In this document: positions 8,972-17,470 of the stretch, piece by piece
How positions within the stretch are numbered: position 1 is the stretch's first letter
How the letters are laid out: each line of letters starts with the position of its first letter
Assembly: GCA_003151475.1 (NCBI GenBank)
Contig: PLXQ01000056.1
Location: 1 to 59,709, forward strand
DNA: 59,709 nucleotides
Source: Acidimicrobiaceae bacterium
GTDB taxonomy: Bacteria; Actinomycetota; Acidimicrobiia; Acidimicrobiales; UBA8190
Direction: 5' to 3'
Position numbers and translations under genes: made by a program
Notes under the pieces: generated by a model
Databases searched by the model: none
Told to the model about the DNA's origin: nothing
The model's input: only the letters and a program-made list of their open reading frames with translations

Positions 8972-10078
8972 TCAGCGCAAGAACGAAGGGACGTCGAACT
9001 CGTCGTCGCCGAGGTCCAGGTCGTCGTCGCCAGGCGTGGCGAATATGTCCTCGTGCACGTTGTCGAGCCCGAGCACCTGACTGCCGCCCCCGGAGGGGTT
9101 GGACTCGCCCTTGCGGCCCCCCTCTTCCCAACGCTCGAACCCCGCCGCGATCACCGTCACCCGCACGTCGTCGCCCATCGACTCGTCGATCACGTTGCCG
9201 AAGATGATATTGGCGTCGGGGTGGGCCACCCCGTGGATGATCTCCATGGCCTCGTTGACCTCGAACAGCCCGAGCTCGGGTCCCCCGGCGATGCTCACCA
9301 AGATGCCCCGGGCCCCTTCGATCTGCGACTCGAGCAGGGGGCTCGTGATGGCGGCGCGCGCCGCGTTCACGGCCCGGCCCTCGCCTGTGGTCTGGCCGAT
9401 CCCCATGATGGCCGTCCCGGCGTCGGACAGCACCATCCGCACGTCGGCGAAGTCGGTGTTGATCTGGCCCGGGATGGTGATCAGGTCGGTGATCCCCTGC
9501 ACCCCCTGCAGCAGCACCTCGTCGGCCATCTTGAAGGCGTTCACCATCGAGGTCTTCTCGGTGGAGACGGTCAGCAGCCGGTCGTTCGGGATGATGATGA
9601 TGGCGTCGACTTTTTCCTTCAGCTTCTGGATCCCGCCCTCGGCCTGCACCGAACGCTGCCGGCCTTCGAAGGCGAAAGGCCGGGTGACCACGGCGATGGT
9701 CAGTGCCCCCACCGACTTGGCGATCTCGGCCACCACCGGTGCGGCCCCTGTTCCCGTTCCGCCGCCCTTGCCGGCGGTGATGAAGACCATGTCCGCGCCC
9801 TTCAGCGCCTCTTCGATCTCGCCCCTGTGTTCCTCGGCCGCTTCCCGACCCACCTCGGGATCGCTCCCGGCGCCGAGCCCACGGGTCCGTTGCCGGCCGA
9901 TGTCCAGCTTCAGGTCGGCGTCACTCATCAGCAGGGCCTGCGAGTCGGTGTTGGCGGCGATGAACTCGACGCCTTTCAGCCCGGCCTCGATCATCCGGTT
10001 CACGGCGTTCACTCCGCCGCCACCGACGCCCACGACCTTGATGACAGCGAAGTAGCTGCTGTGCGCTGGACCGGTCAT
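8972..10078 (-). CDS. ftsZ: Cell-division GTPase FtsZ
   Basis: FtsZ is a tubulin homologue that polymerises into the Z-ring. The 368-residue product has the GTP-binding signature GGGTGTG (residues 105-111), the NTDSQ loop near 43 and the T7-loop region around VRMVLSDAG. The tail [18 protein letters not shown] ends in the conserved peptide that binds SepF and FtsW. The ATG at 10078 is chosen because similarity starts there and GGAGA lies just upstream. A frame open to 10168 adds an unconserved leader. The gene has its own promoter 140 bases upstream and is followed by pgeF. Confidence 0.98.
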   Translation of the reverse strand: MTGPAHSSYFAVIKVVGVGGGGVNAVNRMIEAGLKGVEFIAANTDSQALLMSDADLKLDIGRQRTRGLGAGSDPEVGREAAEEHRGEIEEALKGADMVFITAGKGGGTGTGAAPVVAEIAKSVGALTIAVVTRPFAFEGRQRSVQAEGGIQKLKEKVDAIIIIPNDRLLTVSTEKTSMVNAFKMADEVLLQGVQGITDLITIPGQINTDFADVRMVLSDAGTAIMGIGQTTGEGRAVNAARAAITSPLLESQIEGARGILVSIAGGPELGLFEVNEAMEIIHGVAHPDANIIFGNVIDESMGDDVRVTVIAAGFERWEEGGRKGESNPSGGGSQVLGLDNVHEDIFATPGDDDLDLGDDEFDVPSFLR

Positions 10079-10222
10079 CGACTCTCCTCGACCCTCACCC
10101 GTCAGTTCGGGCCTCACGGTGGGAAACTTCCGCCAGGTGGTCGGGCCGGACGAGCCTGCCGCGAGCACCAGTCACCTCACCCTCGACCACAACTTTCAAC
10201 TGGTGCCTGCCGAGGTGCCTTC

Positions 10223-10251
10223 ACCCTAGGGGCGCAGCGCGAACCGGTCAA
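10223..10251 (-). promoter_or_regulatory. ftsZ promoter
   Basis: TTGACC (10246-10251) and TAGGGT (10223-10228) are separated by exactly 17 bases, a strong actinobacterial housekeeping promoter. RNA should start near 10216, giving a leader of about 138 bases before the ftsZ ATG. It lies in the 220-base gap between ftsQ and ftsZ and would let FtsZ be made independently of the long upstream transcript. Confidence 0.7.
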
Positions 10252-10298
10252 GCAGAGCGTGAGGCACCCCGGCACCACGCAAGACCAGGTCAGAACGG

Positions 10299-11096
10299 TC
10301 ATGACACCGGTGGACCGACAGCCGGGGCCCCGGGGACGGTGACATCGATCACGTCCGGTGCCCGTGGCGCCACGTCGACCAACACACTCACCAGGGCTTC
10401 GAATTTGGCCGGCAGCTCCACGGCGCGACCGAGTGTCACCCCGACATTGTTGGTCAGAGCGAGCGTCACCTCGCCGTTCGCCGACACGTCTACCCGCGCC
10501 ACTTCGGGCCGCAGAGACGCCGGTAGCAGGGCCACCACGGCCAGCCCCGGACGCGCCGCCGCACCGAGCCCCGTCCCCGGTGCGCCGGCCGCGACGGGCA
10601 CGTTCAGCACCACCAATCCCGCCGGCGCGCCGGCCACGGGGCCGAGCACCCGGCCGCTGGCGTCGATCAGCTCGTCACCGTGGCCCGCCTGCTCCACCAC
10701 GGCGGCGGGCACCCGCTCGGTCACCGTCACAGTCACGGTGTCGGGCCAGTGACGCGTCACCGTGGCGTGCGCCACCCACGGCAAGGCCTCCACCCGCGAC
10801 GCCACCGCACCGCTGTCCACATCGATGAGCGGAGGCTCGCCCGTCAGTCCCGACGCCGCCACCACCGGGTCCACCCCGCTGCGGATGGCCCCCACCACCG
10901 TCACGTGCCGGGTGGCGAAGAGCGGTGAATGAAGCGCGCCCCACGTCACCGCCGCCACGGCCACGAGGCCCGCCACCACCCCCGCCGCCAGTAACCGGCG
11001 CCGCCCTCGCTGCCGGGTCACATCCACCCGCCGCTGCAGGATCCTCGGGTCCATGCTCACCGGTTCCGGATCGAGCTCCTCCGCCACCTTGCTCAT
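10299..11096 (-). CDS. ftsQ: Cell-division protein FtsQ/DivIB
   Basis: FtsQ is a bitopic membrane protein that recruits FtsL and FtsI partners to the septum. The 265-residue product has a basic cytoplasmic N-terminus and one transmembrane segment at about residues 35-53. A POTRA domain starts near residue 63 (TRHVTVVGAIRSG) and the FtsQ beta domain follows (WPDTVTVTVTERVPAAVV). The ATG at 11096 overlaps the stop of an upstream small reading frame as ATGA. The start region is a 14-base tandem duplication, so the ribosome site and ATGA occur twice. Confidence 0.93.
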   Translation of the reverse strand: MSKVAEELDPEPVSMDPRILQRRVDVTRQRGRRRLLAAGVVAGLVAVAAVTWGALHSPLFATRHVTVVGAIRSGVDPVVAASGLTGEPPLIDVDSGAVASRVEALPWVAHATVTRHWPDTVTVTVTERVPAAVVEQAGHGDELIDASGRVLGPVAGAPAGLVVLNVPVAAGAPGTGLGAAARPGLAVVALLPASLRPEVARVDVSANGEVTLALTNNVGVTLGRAVELPAKFEALVSVLVDVAPRAPDVIDVTVPGAPAVGPPVS

Positions 11097-11263
11097 GACT
11101 CTGCCCTCATGACTCTGCCCTCGTGACTCGGCTCCGAAGACGGCTCTGTCCTGCTTGCCTGGCCGCTCTTCCTGTGACCCTTCTCTGCTCGTGACCGTCG
11201 CTGTTGCTGACTGCTCCTGACCGTCCTCTTCATGACCCCTGGCCGATTTCGGAGCCTCAACAT
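11093..11263 (-). CDS. Candidate small basic ORF between murB and ftsQ (56 aa)
   Basis: A continuous frame fills the whole murB-ftsQ gap. Its ATG (11263) overlaps the murB stop and its TGA (11093) overlaps the ftsQ ATG, the geometry of translational coupling seen elsewhere in this operon. The predicted peptide is Arg/Lys/Gln/Ser-rich with no recognisable domain, and GC at third positions is visibly lower than in its neighbours. An internal ATG at 11110 gives only MRAES before the same stop. It may be a coupling ORF rather than a functional protein. Confidence 0.3.
   Translation of the reverse strand: MLRLRNRPGVMKRTVRSSQQQRRSRAEKGHRKSGQASRTEPSSEPSHEGRVMRAES
11094..11121. repeat. 14-bp tandem duplication at the ftsQ start
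   Basis: Two identical copies of catgactctgccct (11094-11107, 11108-11121) are followed by a diverged third. On the minus strand this duplicates the GAGGGCAGAGTCATGA start region of ftsQ. Confidence 0.8.
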
Positions 11264-11273
11264 GAAGTTGAGG
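11255..11273 (-). terminator. Hairpin overlapping the murB stop codon
   Basis: A perfect 7-bp stem (CCTCAAC, 11255-11261; GTTGAGG, 11267-11273) with a 5-base loop contains the murB TGA. No U-run follows, so it is more likely an RNA-processing or attenuation element than a strong intrinsic terminator. Confidence 0.35.
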
Positions 11274-12279
11274 GTTTGGGCCCCTGCCCCTGGTCGAACC
11301 CCACGAAGCGCACTTCGGGCACGAGGCTGATCCCGGCGTCTTCGGCCACGGCCCGGCGCACGTGCTCGATCAATCGCCACACGTCATCGGCCGATCCCCC
11401 GTCGTCGGCCTGGATGAAGTTGGCGTGCTTCTCCGAGACCTGGGCACTGCCCAGCCGGAACCCCCGCAGACCGGCCGCCTCCACCAGCCTCCCGGCGACG
11501 TCACCCTCCGGATTGGTGAAGACGGACCCGGCATTGGAGCCACCGGGCTGATGGGCCCGGCGCCAGCGCACGATCTCGCTCACTTCCTCCTGGGCCTCGG
11601 TGGCCGAACCGGCGGTGAGGGAGAACTCGGCCCACACCACCACCTCGCCGGCGCGGATCGACGAGTGCCGGTAGCCGAGCTCGAGACGCCCGGCGCCGTC
11701 CTCGACGGCGTCACCCGACACCAGATCGAAGACGCGCTGGCGCGTGAGCACGGCGGCGGTGTCCGAACCGTGGCCGCCGGCATTCATCTTGAGCGCCCCA
11801 CCGACCGATCCCGGCACTCCCACCGCCCACTCGAGTCCCCGCAACCCGGCGGCGGCACTGCGTCGGGCCACCAGAGGCAACATCGCCGCCCCTCCGGCGC
11901 GCACCGTCGTCCCGGCGATCTCGATGCCGCCGAGCCCCGATCCGAGCACCACCACCAGACCGTCGAAGCCGGCGTCGGCCACGAGCATGTTCGACCCGTT
12001 GCCGACAACGAGCACGGGCACCTCGGAGTGCGGTCCCCCCGACCGGGACCGGGTGCCGCCGCCCGTGCCGACGCGTCTGAGCGCTCTGTGCACGGCGGCG
12101 AGATCGTCGTCACTGTTCACCTCGACGAGCACGGCGGCCGTCCCGCCCACCCGGTAGGTGGTGCGTGCCCCGAGCGGGGCGTGCCGGACGGCGGTCAACC
12201 CCCCCTCCGCCGCCACCGCCTCGGCCAGGGCATCGGCCCCGACGTCGGTCACGCCGGGCACGGAGCCGCCTCTCACCAT
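11257..12279 (-). CDS. murB: UDP-N-acetylenolpyruvoylglucosamine reductase
   Basis: MurB is a cytoplasmic FAD enzyme that reduces enolpyruvyl-UDP-GlcNAc to UDP-MurNAc with NADPH. The 340-residue product has the FAD-binding blocks TTYRVGGTAAVLVEV and VVGNGSNMLVADAGFDGLVV, then GVPGSVGGALKMNAGGHGSD. The active-site region is YRHSS, and NAGSVFTNPEGDVAGRLVEAAGLRG carries the catalytic serine. The ATG at 12279 overlaps the murC stop by seven bases; a GTG start a few codons later is possible. It is followed by ftsQ. Confidence 0.95.
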   Translation of the reverse strand: MVRGGSVPGVTDVGADALAEAVAAEGGLTAVRHAPLGARTTYRVGGTAAVLVEVNSDDDLAAVHRALRRVGTGGGTRSRSGGPHSEVPVLVVGNGSNMLVADAGFDGLVVVLGSGLGGIEIAGTTVRAGGAAMLPLVARRSAAAGLRGLEWAVGVPGSVGGALKMNAGGHGSDTAAVLTRQRVFDLVSGDAVEDGAGRLELGYRHSSIRAGEVVVWAEFSLTAGSATEAQEEVSEIVRWRRAHQPGGSNAGSVFTNPEGDVAGRLVEAAGLRGFRLGSAQVSEKHANFIQADDGGSADDVWRLIEHVRRAVAEDAGISLVPEVRFVGFDQGQGPKPSTSC

Positions 12280-13649
12280 GCGGGCGCCTCCATCATCTCG
12301 TCGGGCAGGGAGGTGAGGTCGCCGGCGCCCAGTGTCAGACACAGATCACCGGGCCGCAGCACGGCGCCCAGATACCGGCGCAGCTCCTCCCGACCGGCGA
12401 TGTAGTGCACGTCGAGACCCGGATGGTTGCGCACCACGGCGTCGGCCACCAGCCGGCCCGTCACTCCGGGCTGCGGTTCCTCGCCGGCGGCGAAGATGTC
12501 GGTCACGATCACCACGTCGGCCACGGAGAAGGCGTCGGCGAACTGCTCTCCGAGTGCCCCGATGCGGCTGTAGCGGTGGGGCTGGAACACCACCACCAGG
12601 CGATCGGGACCGGTCTGGCGCGCCGCGGCCAGAACGGCCCGTACCTCGGTGGGCAGATGGGCGTAGTCGTCGACGAACCGCACCCCGCCTGCCTCTCCAC
12701 GTAATTCGAAGCGCCGGGCCACGCCGGCGAAGCGGGCCAGGGCCCGCGCCGCGTCGTCGAAGGTAGCCCCCACCCGAAGGGCGGTGACCGTGGCCACCGC
12801 CGCGTTGTTGGCGATGTTGGCCCCCGTCACCGGAAGCGAGATCCGCCCGAGGAGAGCGCCATCGCAGTGGAGATCGAACGACACCCCGCCGCTCCCCGCC
12901 TCGATGGCGGCGATCCGGAAGGTGGCATCGGCGGCCGTCCCCACCAGATCGGCGCCGTGCGCGCGCCCGAGCTCGGCGGCCACGGCGTCGTCGGCTCCGG
13001 CCACCACGCCTCCCGGGCGCCCCGTGCAGAACCGGTCGAAGGCAGCCACCAACTTGTCGAAACTGCCGTAGTAGTCGAGGTGGTCCGCCTCCACGTTGGT
13101 GACCACCGCCACCTCGGGGTCGAGGGCGAGAAACGTCCCGTCACTCTCGTCGGCTTCCACCACCAGCCACTCGCCGCTGTCCCACACGGCGTTGGTCCCG
13201 ATCTCGTTGATATCCCCGCCGATCAGGAAACTCGGCCGCAGTCCGGCCTCGACCAGGATCAGAGCGAGCATCGACGTCGTCGTCGTCTTGCCGTGGGTCC
13301 CCGAGACAGCCACAAGGCGCCGGCAGGCGGCCACGGCGGCCAGGGCCTCGGCCCTGCTCAGCACCCGGAGGCCCCGCCGGCGGGCCTCCTTCACCTCGGG
13401 ATTGGACTCCGAGACGGCCGTCGAGACCGTCACCATCTCGGCCTCGCCCACATGGGAGCCGTCGTGGCCGATCTTGACCGCCACCCCGGCGGCGGCCAGT
13501 CGCCCGGTGGTGGGAGAGCTCTTCAGGTCGCTGCCCGTGACCCGGTGCCCCATGGCGGCGAGAACCGAGGCGATGGCGCTCATCCCCGCCCCCCCCACCC
13601 CGATCACGTGGATCCGTCTCGGCTGGGATAGGTCGACGGCGTCGGTCAC
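12273..13649 (-). CDS. murC: UDP-N-acetylmuramate--L-alanine ligase
   Basis: MurC adds the first stem-peptide residue, L-alanine, to UDP-MurNAc using ATP. The 458-residue product shows the three Mur-ligase domains: a Rossmann-like UDP-binding domain (HVIGVGGAGMSAIA), a central ATPase domain (P-loop VSGTHGKTTTTSM, then EADESDGTF and TNVEADHLDYYG) and a C-terminal domain (DDYAHLPTEVRA, FQPHRYSR). It overlaps murG upstream by ATGA and murB downstream. Confidence 0.97.
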   Translation of the reverse strand: MTDAVDLSQPRRIHVIGVGGAGMSAIASVLAAMGHRVTGSDLKSSPTTGRLAAAGVAVKIGHDGSHVGEAEMVTVSTAVSESNPEVKEARRRGLRVLSRAEALAAVAACRRLVAVSGTHGKTTTTSMLALILVEAGLRPSFLIGGDINEIGTNAVWDSGEWLVVEADESDGTFLALDPEVAVVTNVEADHLDYYGSFDKLVAAFDRFCTGRPGGVVAGADDAVAAELGRAHGADLVGTAADATFRIAAIEAGSGGVSFDLHCDGALLGRISLPVTGANIANNAAVATVTALRVGATFDDAARALARFAGVARRFELRGEAGGVRFVDDYAHLPTEVRAVLAAARQTGPDRLVVVFQPHRYSRIGALGEQFADAFSVADVVIVTDIFAAGEEPQPGVTGRLVADAVVRNHPGLDVHYIAGREELRRYLGAVLRPGDLCLTLGAGDLTSLPDEMMEAPAW

Positions 13650-14839
13650 GAGTCGTCCTTCACCCGGTGGCGCGCTCGGGGTCCGGCGTCGCGTGACCGA
13701 TCCGGTCTCGGTCCGGCCCGGGCGTGGCTCTCGACCACGTCGACCACGGCGGCCACGGCGTCGGCCCGTCCCACCGAGGCGGCGCTCTTACGCATCTGCT
13801 CGAGTCGCTCGGGCGGTGACCGCAGGTGGGCGAGCTCGTCGGCCAGCCGCGCCCCGGTGCACTCGTCATCGCGGACCACGACCGCTCCCCCGGCCCGCGC
13901 CAGCACCTCGGCGTTGGCCGTCTGGTGGTCGCCGGGGGCGCCGGGCAAAGGAACAAGCACAGCGGGAACCCCCACCACGGCCAACTCTGACACCGTGCTC
14001 GCCCCGGCCCGGCTCACCACGACGTCGACCGCTTGGTAGAACAGCGCCATCTGCTCCTCGTAGGGGACCTGGCGGTACACGAGCCCGCCCGTCTCGGGCG
14101 CCGGTCCCTCTCCGATCCACTCCATGTCGCGCCGGCCCACCACGTGGTAGACGGCCACGTCCCTGCGCCTGACCCACAGTCCCACCAGCGCCAAGGCGGC
14201 GATGTTGATGGTCTTGGACCCGAGCGATCCCCCCACCACACCGACCACGAACCGGTCGATCGGCAACCCCAGCCGGCGCCTGGCCTCGGCTCGCGCCACC
14301 TCATTCGGATGGGCGACGGCCACGATCTCGGGCCGGACGGGGGCGCCGGTGACGACGGCTCGTCGCAGCGGCGTGTCGGGGAACGCCACCGCCGTGGCGC
14401 GGGCGAACCGGCCGACGAGCCGGCTGGCGGCGCCGGGAACAGCGTCGAGGTTCACGAGGACGACGGGCACCCCGAACACGACGGCGGCCAGGGCCACCGG
14501 GACACAGCCGTACCCGCCCATGGCCACCACCACGGCGGGACGGGTCCGGGCCACGAGGACGAGCGCCAGTACGAAGGCCCATGCCAGAGAGGCCAGGGCG
14601 CCGAGGTTGGCCGCCGCCTTCCGGGGGCTCATGGCGCGCGAGAAACCCCGGCCGGGAAGCCTGGTCACGGGCAGACCGGTGCCGGTCAGCAGGTCACCTT
14701 CGAGTCCGCGTCGTGACCCCACCAGCTCGACGGCATCGACACCCTGGGCAGCAGCCAGGGCCCGGGCCACGGCCACGGCAGGCAGGAGATGCCCGCCCGT
14801 CCCTCCGCCCGCCACCAGCGCGAAGCGTCGGCCGCTCAC
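13646..14839 (-). CDS. murG: UDP-GlcNAc transferase MurG (lipid II synthase)
   Basis: MurG transfers GlcNAc to lipid I on the inner membrane face, giving lipid II. The 397-residue product has the GT-B fold signs: GGGTGGHLLPA at the N-terminus, GGSLGSKTIN starting the C-terminal half, and SRAGASTVSELAVVGVPAVLVPLPGAPGDHQTANA for UDP-GlcNAc binding. The usual HEQN motif of the acceptor loop reads VNLDAVPGAASR here, a divergence worth noting. About 25 C-terminal residues are Arg/Asp-rich and unconserved. It overlaps ftsW and murC. Confidence 0.95.
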   Translation of the reverse strand: MSGRRFALVAGGGTGGHLLPAVAVARALAAAQGVDAVELVGSRRGLEGDLLTGTGLPVTRLPGRGFSRAMSPRKAAANLGALASLAWAFVLALVLVARTRPAVVVAMGGYGCVPVALAAVVFGVPVVLVNLDAVPGAASRLVGRFARATAVAFPDTPLRRAVVTGAPVRPEIVAVAHPNEVARAEARRRLGLPIDRFVVGVVGGSLGSKTINIAALALVGLWVRRRDVAVYHVVGRRDMEWIGEGPAPETGGLVYRQVPYEEQMALFYQAVDVVVSRAGASTVSELAVVGVPAVLVPLPGAPGDHQTANAEVLARAGGAVVVRDDECTGARLADELAHLRSPPERLEQMRKSAASVGRADAVAAVVDVVESHARAGPRPDRSRDAGPRARHRVKDDS

Positions 14840-16116
14840 CGTTTGGGCGAGCGTGGCATCTTCGACGGGGTGTCGAGCGGCACGGCCCGGACCGTGGGCA
14901 CCTTCTCATGGCCGGCCACGTTGGCCAGGACGCCGGCGGCCACCATGGTGATGACGAGGGAGGACCCGCCGAAGGAGATGAAGGGGAGGGGGATCCCGGT
15001 CACCGGCAGCAGGCCGATCACAGCGCCGATGTTGATCACCGCCTGGCTCGTGATCCAGCAGGTGGCGGCCACGGCCAGCAGGGCGCCGAAGCGGTCGGGG
15101 GCCCGGCTGGCCGCCCGCAACCCGTACCAGGCCAGGGCGCCGAAGAGCGCCACCACGACCAGCGCGCCGATCAGGCCGCCCTCTTCGCCGATCACCGAGA
15201 AGATGAAGTCGGTGTGGGCGTTGGGCAGCAACCCCCACTTCTCGCGGCCTCCGGCCAGACCGAGACCCCACAGACGGCCCGAACCGAGCCCCACGAGGGA
15301 CTGCACGACCTGGTAGCCCGATCCCTGGGCGTGGGCGAAGGGATTGAGGAACGACAGCAGCCGCGCCCGCCGGTAGGGCTCGGCCAGGCCCAGGATCAGC
15401 CCGAGCACGGCCACGCCGAGGAGAACTTTCAGCACGGGCCGCAGGGGGACACCTCCGGCGTAGAGCAGGGCCAAGGTGATGCAGGCGAGCACGAGGGCGG
15501 TCCCCATGTCGGGCTGCTTGAGCACGAGGACCCCGGCGATGCCGAGGACCACCAGAAGCGGTACCACCACGGCCCCCGGTTCGTGGACCCGGTCGGCCCG
15601 CCGGGCGAGCAGGTCGGCGGCGAAGACGGCCAGGGCCAACTTCATCAACTCCGAGGGTTGGATCCGCAGCTGCCCGAAGCCGATCCACCGGGCCGACCCA
15701 CCGGCGGAGACGCCGAGGCTCGGCACGAGCACGGCCAACAGAAGAAGCAGCGTGCCGATCAGCAGCAGCACCCGGATGCGCCGCCACTTGTCGTAACTCA
15801 TCCGGGCGCTCACGTACAGGGCGATCGCCCCGAGGGCCATCCACAGCAGCTGGCGCTCGAAGATGGTCCACACCGACCCGTAGTACTGAAGCGATGTGAA
15901 CGCCGAAGCCGACAGCACCATCACCAGACCGACGGCACACAGGCTGCCGACCAACAGCAGCACGGCTGTCCGGGTGGAGACGAGGTCACCACGCGCCGCG
16001 GCACCGACGGGGCGTCGCCGACGGCGTCGGGCCCCACCCCCGTCGAGCACCCGGAGCGACGGCAGCCGTCGCTGTCGGTCGGGTGAGGCCGGAGATGCGG
16101 GAGCGGCGGGGCTCAT
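14836..16116 (-). CDS. ftsW: Septal peptidoglycan polymerase FtsW (SEDS family)
   Basis: FtsW polymerises lipid II at the septum together with the class B PBP FtsI. The 426-residue multi-spanning protein starts with about 45 cytosolic Arg/Pro-rich residues, followed by about ten membrane segments. Conserved SEDS blocks are RWIGFGQLRIQPSELMKLAL, QPDMGTALV, FLNPFAHAQGSGYQVVQSLVGLGSGRLWGLGL and LPNAHTDFIFSVIGEEGG, whose Asp is the catalytic residue. The C-terminal block is GIPLPFISFGGSS. It overlaps murD and murG by four bases each. Confidence 0.96.
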   Translation of the reverse strand: MSPAAPASPASPDRQRRLPSLRVLDGGGARRRRRRPVGAAARGDLVSTRTAVLLLVGSLCAVGLVMVLSASAFTSLQYYGSVWTIFERQLLWMALGAIALYVSARMSYDKWRRIRVLLLIGTLLLLLAVLVPSLGVSAGGSARWIGFGQLRIQPSELMKLALAVFAADLLARRADRVHEPGAVVVPLLVVLGIAGVLVLKQPDMGTALVLACITLALLYAGGVPLRPVLKVLLGVAVLGLILGLAEPYRRARLLSFLNPFAHAQGSGYQVVQSLVGLGSGRLWGLGLAGGREKWGLLPNAHTDFIFSVIGEEGGLIGALVVVALFGALAWYGLRAASRAPDRFGALLAVAATCWITSQAVINIGAVIGLLPVTGIPLPFISFGGSSLVITMVAAGVLANVAGHEKVPTVRAVPLDTPSKMPRSPKR

Positions 16117-17462
16117 CGACCGACCGAGTCGGGGGCGACGGGAGTGGTGTCGAGATCGCGTACGCAGCGGACGAAGTCGTCACCGCGTGCCGCGTAGGAG
16201 GGATACCAGTCGAACGAGGCGCACGCAGGCGACAAAAGCACGGTATCGCCGGGACGGGCGAGCGCGGCGGCGCGGGCCACGGCGTCGGCCATCGAGTGGG
16301 CCTCCACCACGGGGGTGCGACCTCCGAAGGCGGCCATCACCTCGGGGGCCGCTTCCCCGATGGCCACCACGGCGCGCAGCCGATCGGCGGCCGTGCCCAG
16401 CACGGACAGGTCGAGGCCCTTGTTCCGGCCCCCGGCGATGAGAACGGCCGAGTCAAAGCCACCCAGGGCGGCCAGGACGGCGCCGGGAGTCGTCGCCTTG
16501 GAGTCGTCGTAGAAACGCACCCCTCTAGCCTCGCCCACCAGCTCCACACGGTGGGGGAGCCCCCGGAAGGCACCCAGGGCGCTCCGGCACCCCTCCGCCG
16601 TGGCCCCGGCGGCCAGGGCGGCGGCGGCGGCACAGAGATCGTCGACAAGGTCGTGAGGCAGGGACCGGGGCAGCTCCTGCACCGACGCCACCCGGAGACC
16701 TCCCGGGCCCACGAGCCACCCGTCGGTCACCGCGTAGTCGCTGTCTCGGAGCCCGAAGGTCACGACCGTCGCCCCCCGGGCGGCGGCCCCGGCCGCGGCC
16801 TCTCGCACCACGGCGTCGTCGGCATTGACCACCACCACGTCACCGGGACCGCTGTTGGCCCACACCTTCGCCTTGGCGTCGCGGTAATCGTCCACGCTGG
16901 CGTGCCAATCAAGATGGTCCTCGGAGAAATTGACCCAGGCCGCCACGGCGGGCCGGAAGGTGTCGGTCAGCGCCAACTGGAACGACGAGACCTCGGCCAC
17001 CACCACCTCGGCATCGCCGGCCACGACGTCGAGAAGCGGTTCGCCGATGTTGCCCCCGGCCACCGCCCGCAGACCCGAGGCCACCAACATCGAGACGATC
17101 AGGGTGGTCACGGTGGTCTTTCCGTTCGTCCCTGTCACCGCCACCATGGGCACCCGCGCCCGCCGCCAGGCCAACTCGACGTCACCCACCAGCCGGACCC
17201 CGGGGCCCAGGCAGAACACGCCGTGGCCGGCGGGAACCCCGGGGCTGACCACGATCTCGTCCACCCCGGAAGCCAGCTGCGCCAGCGTGGAGGCATCGGG
17301 GGCCACCACGAGCTCGATGCCGAGGTCGGTGGCACTGTCGCGCTGCCGCTGGCCGGGACTGTCGTCGGCGGCCACGACGTCAAGCCCTTCGGCCAGGAGG
17401 TGCCGGGCGGCGGCGACGCCGCTCACCCCCAGGCCGTAGACGAGGACGCGACGCGGTCCCAT
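16113..17462 (-). CDS. murD: UDP-N-acetylmuramoyl-L-alanine--D-glutamate ligase
   Basis: MurD adds D-glutamate to UDP-MurNAc-L-Ala. The 449-residue product starts MGPRRVLVYGLGVSG, the dinucleotide-like UDP site. It has the P-loop VTGTNGKTTVTTL, FQLALTDTFRPAVAAWVNFSEDHLDWH in the central domain and RVELVGEARGVRFYDDSKATTPGA. The C-terminal block is LLSPACASFDWYPSYAARGDDF. The ATG at 17462 is eight bases after the mraY stop. The frame is open far upstream but that part is antisense to nothing conserved and lies within mraY. Confidence 0.96.
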   Translation of the reverse strand: MGPRRVLVYGLGVSGVAAARHLLAEGLDVVAADDSPGQRQRDSATDLGIELVVAPDASTLAQLASGVDEIVVSPGVPAGHGVFCLGPGVRLVGDVELAWRRARVPMVAVTGTNGKTTVTTLIVSMLVASGLRAVAGGNIGEPLLDVVAGDAEVVVAEVSSFQLALTDTFRPAVAAWVNFSEDHLDWHASVDDYRDAKAKVWANSGPGDVVVVNADDAVVREAAAGAAARGATVVTFGLRDSDYAVTDGWLVGPGGLRVASVQELPRSLPHDLVDDLCAAAAALAAGATAEGCRSALGAFRGLPHRVELVGEARGVRFYDDSKATTPGAVLAALGGFDSAVLIAGGRNKGLDLSVLGTAADRLRAVVAIGEAAPEVMAAFGGRTPVVEAHSMADAVARAAALARPGDTVLLSPACASFDWYPSYAARGDDFVRCVRDLDTTPVAPDSVGR

Positions 17463-17470
17463 GGCCGGGG

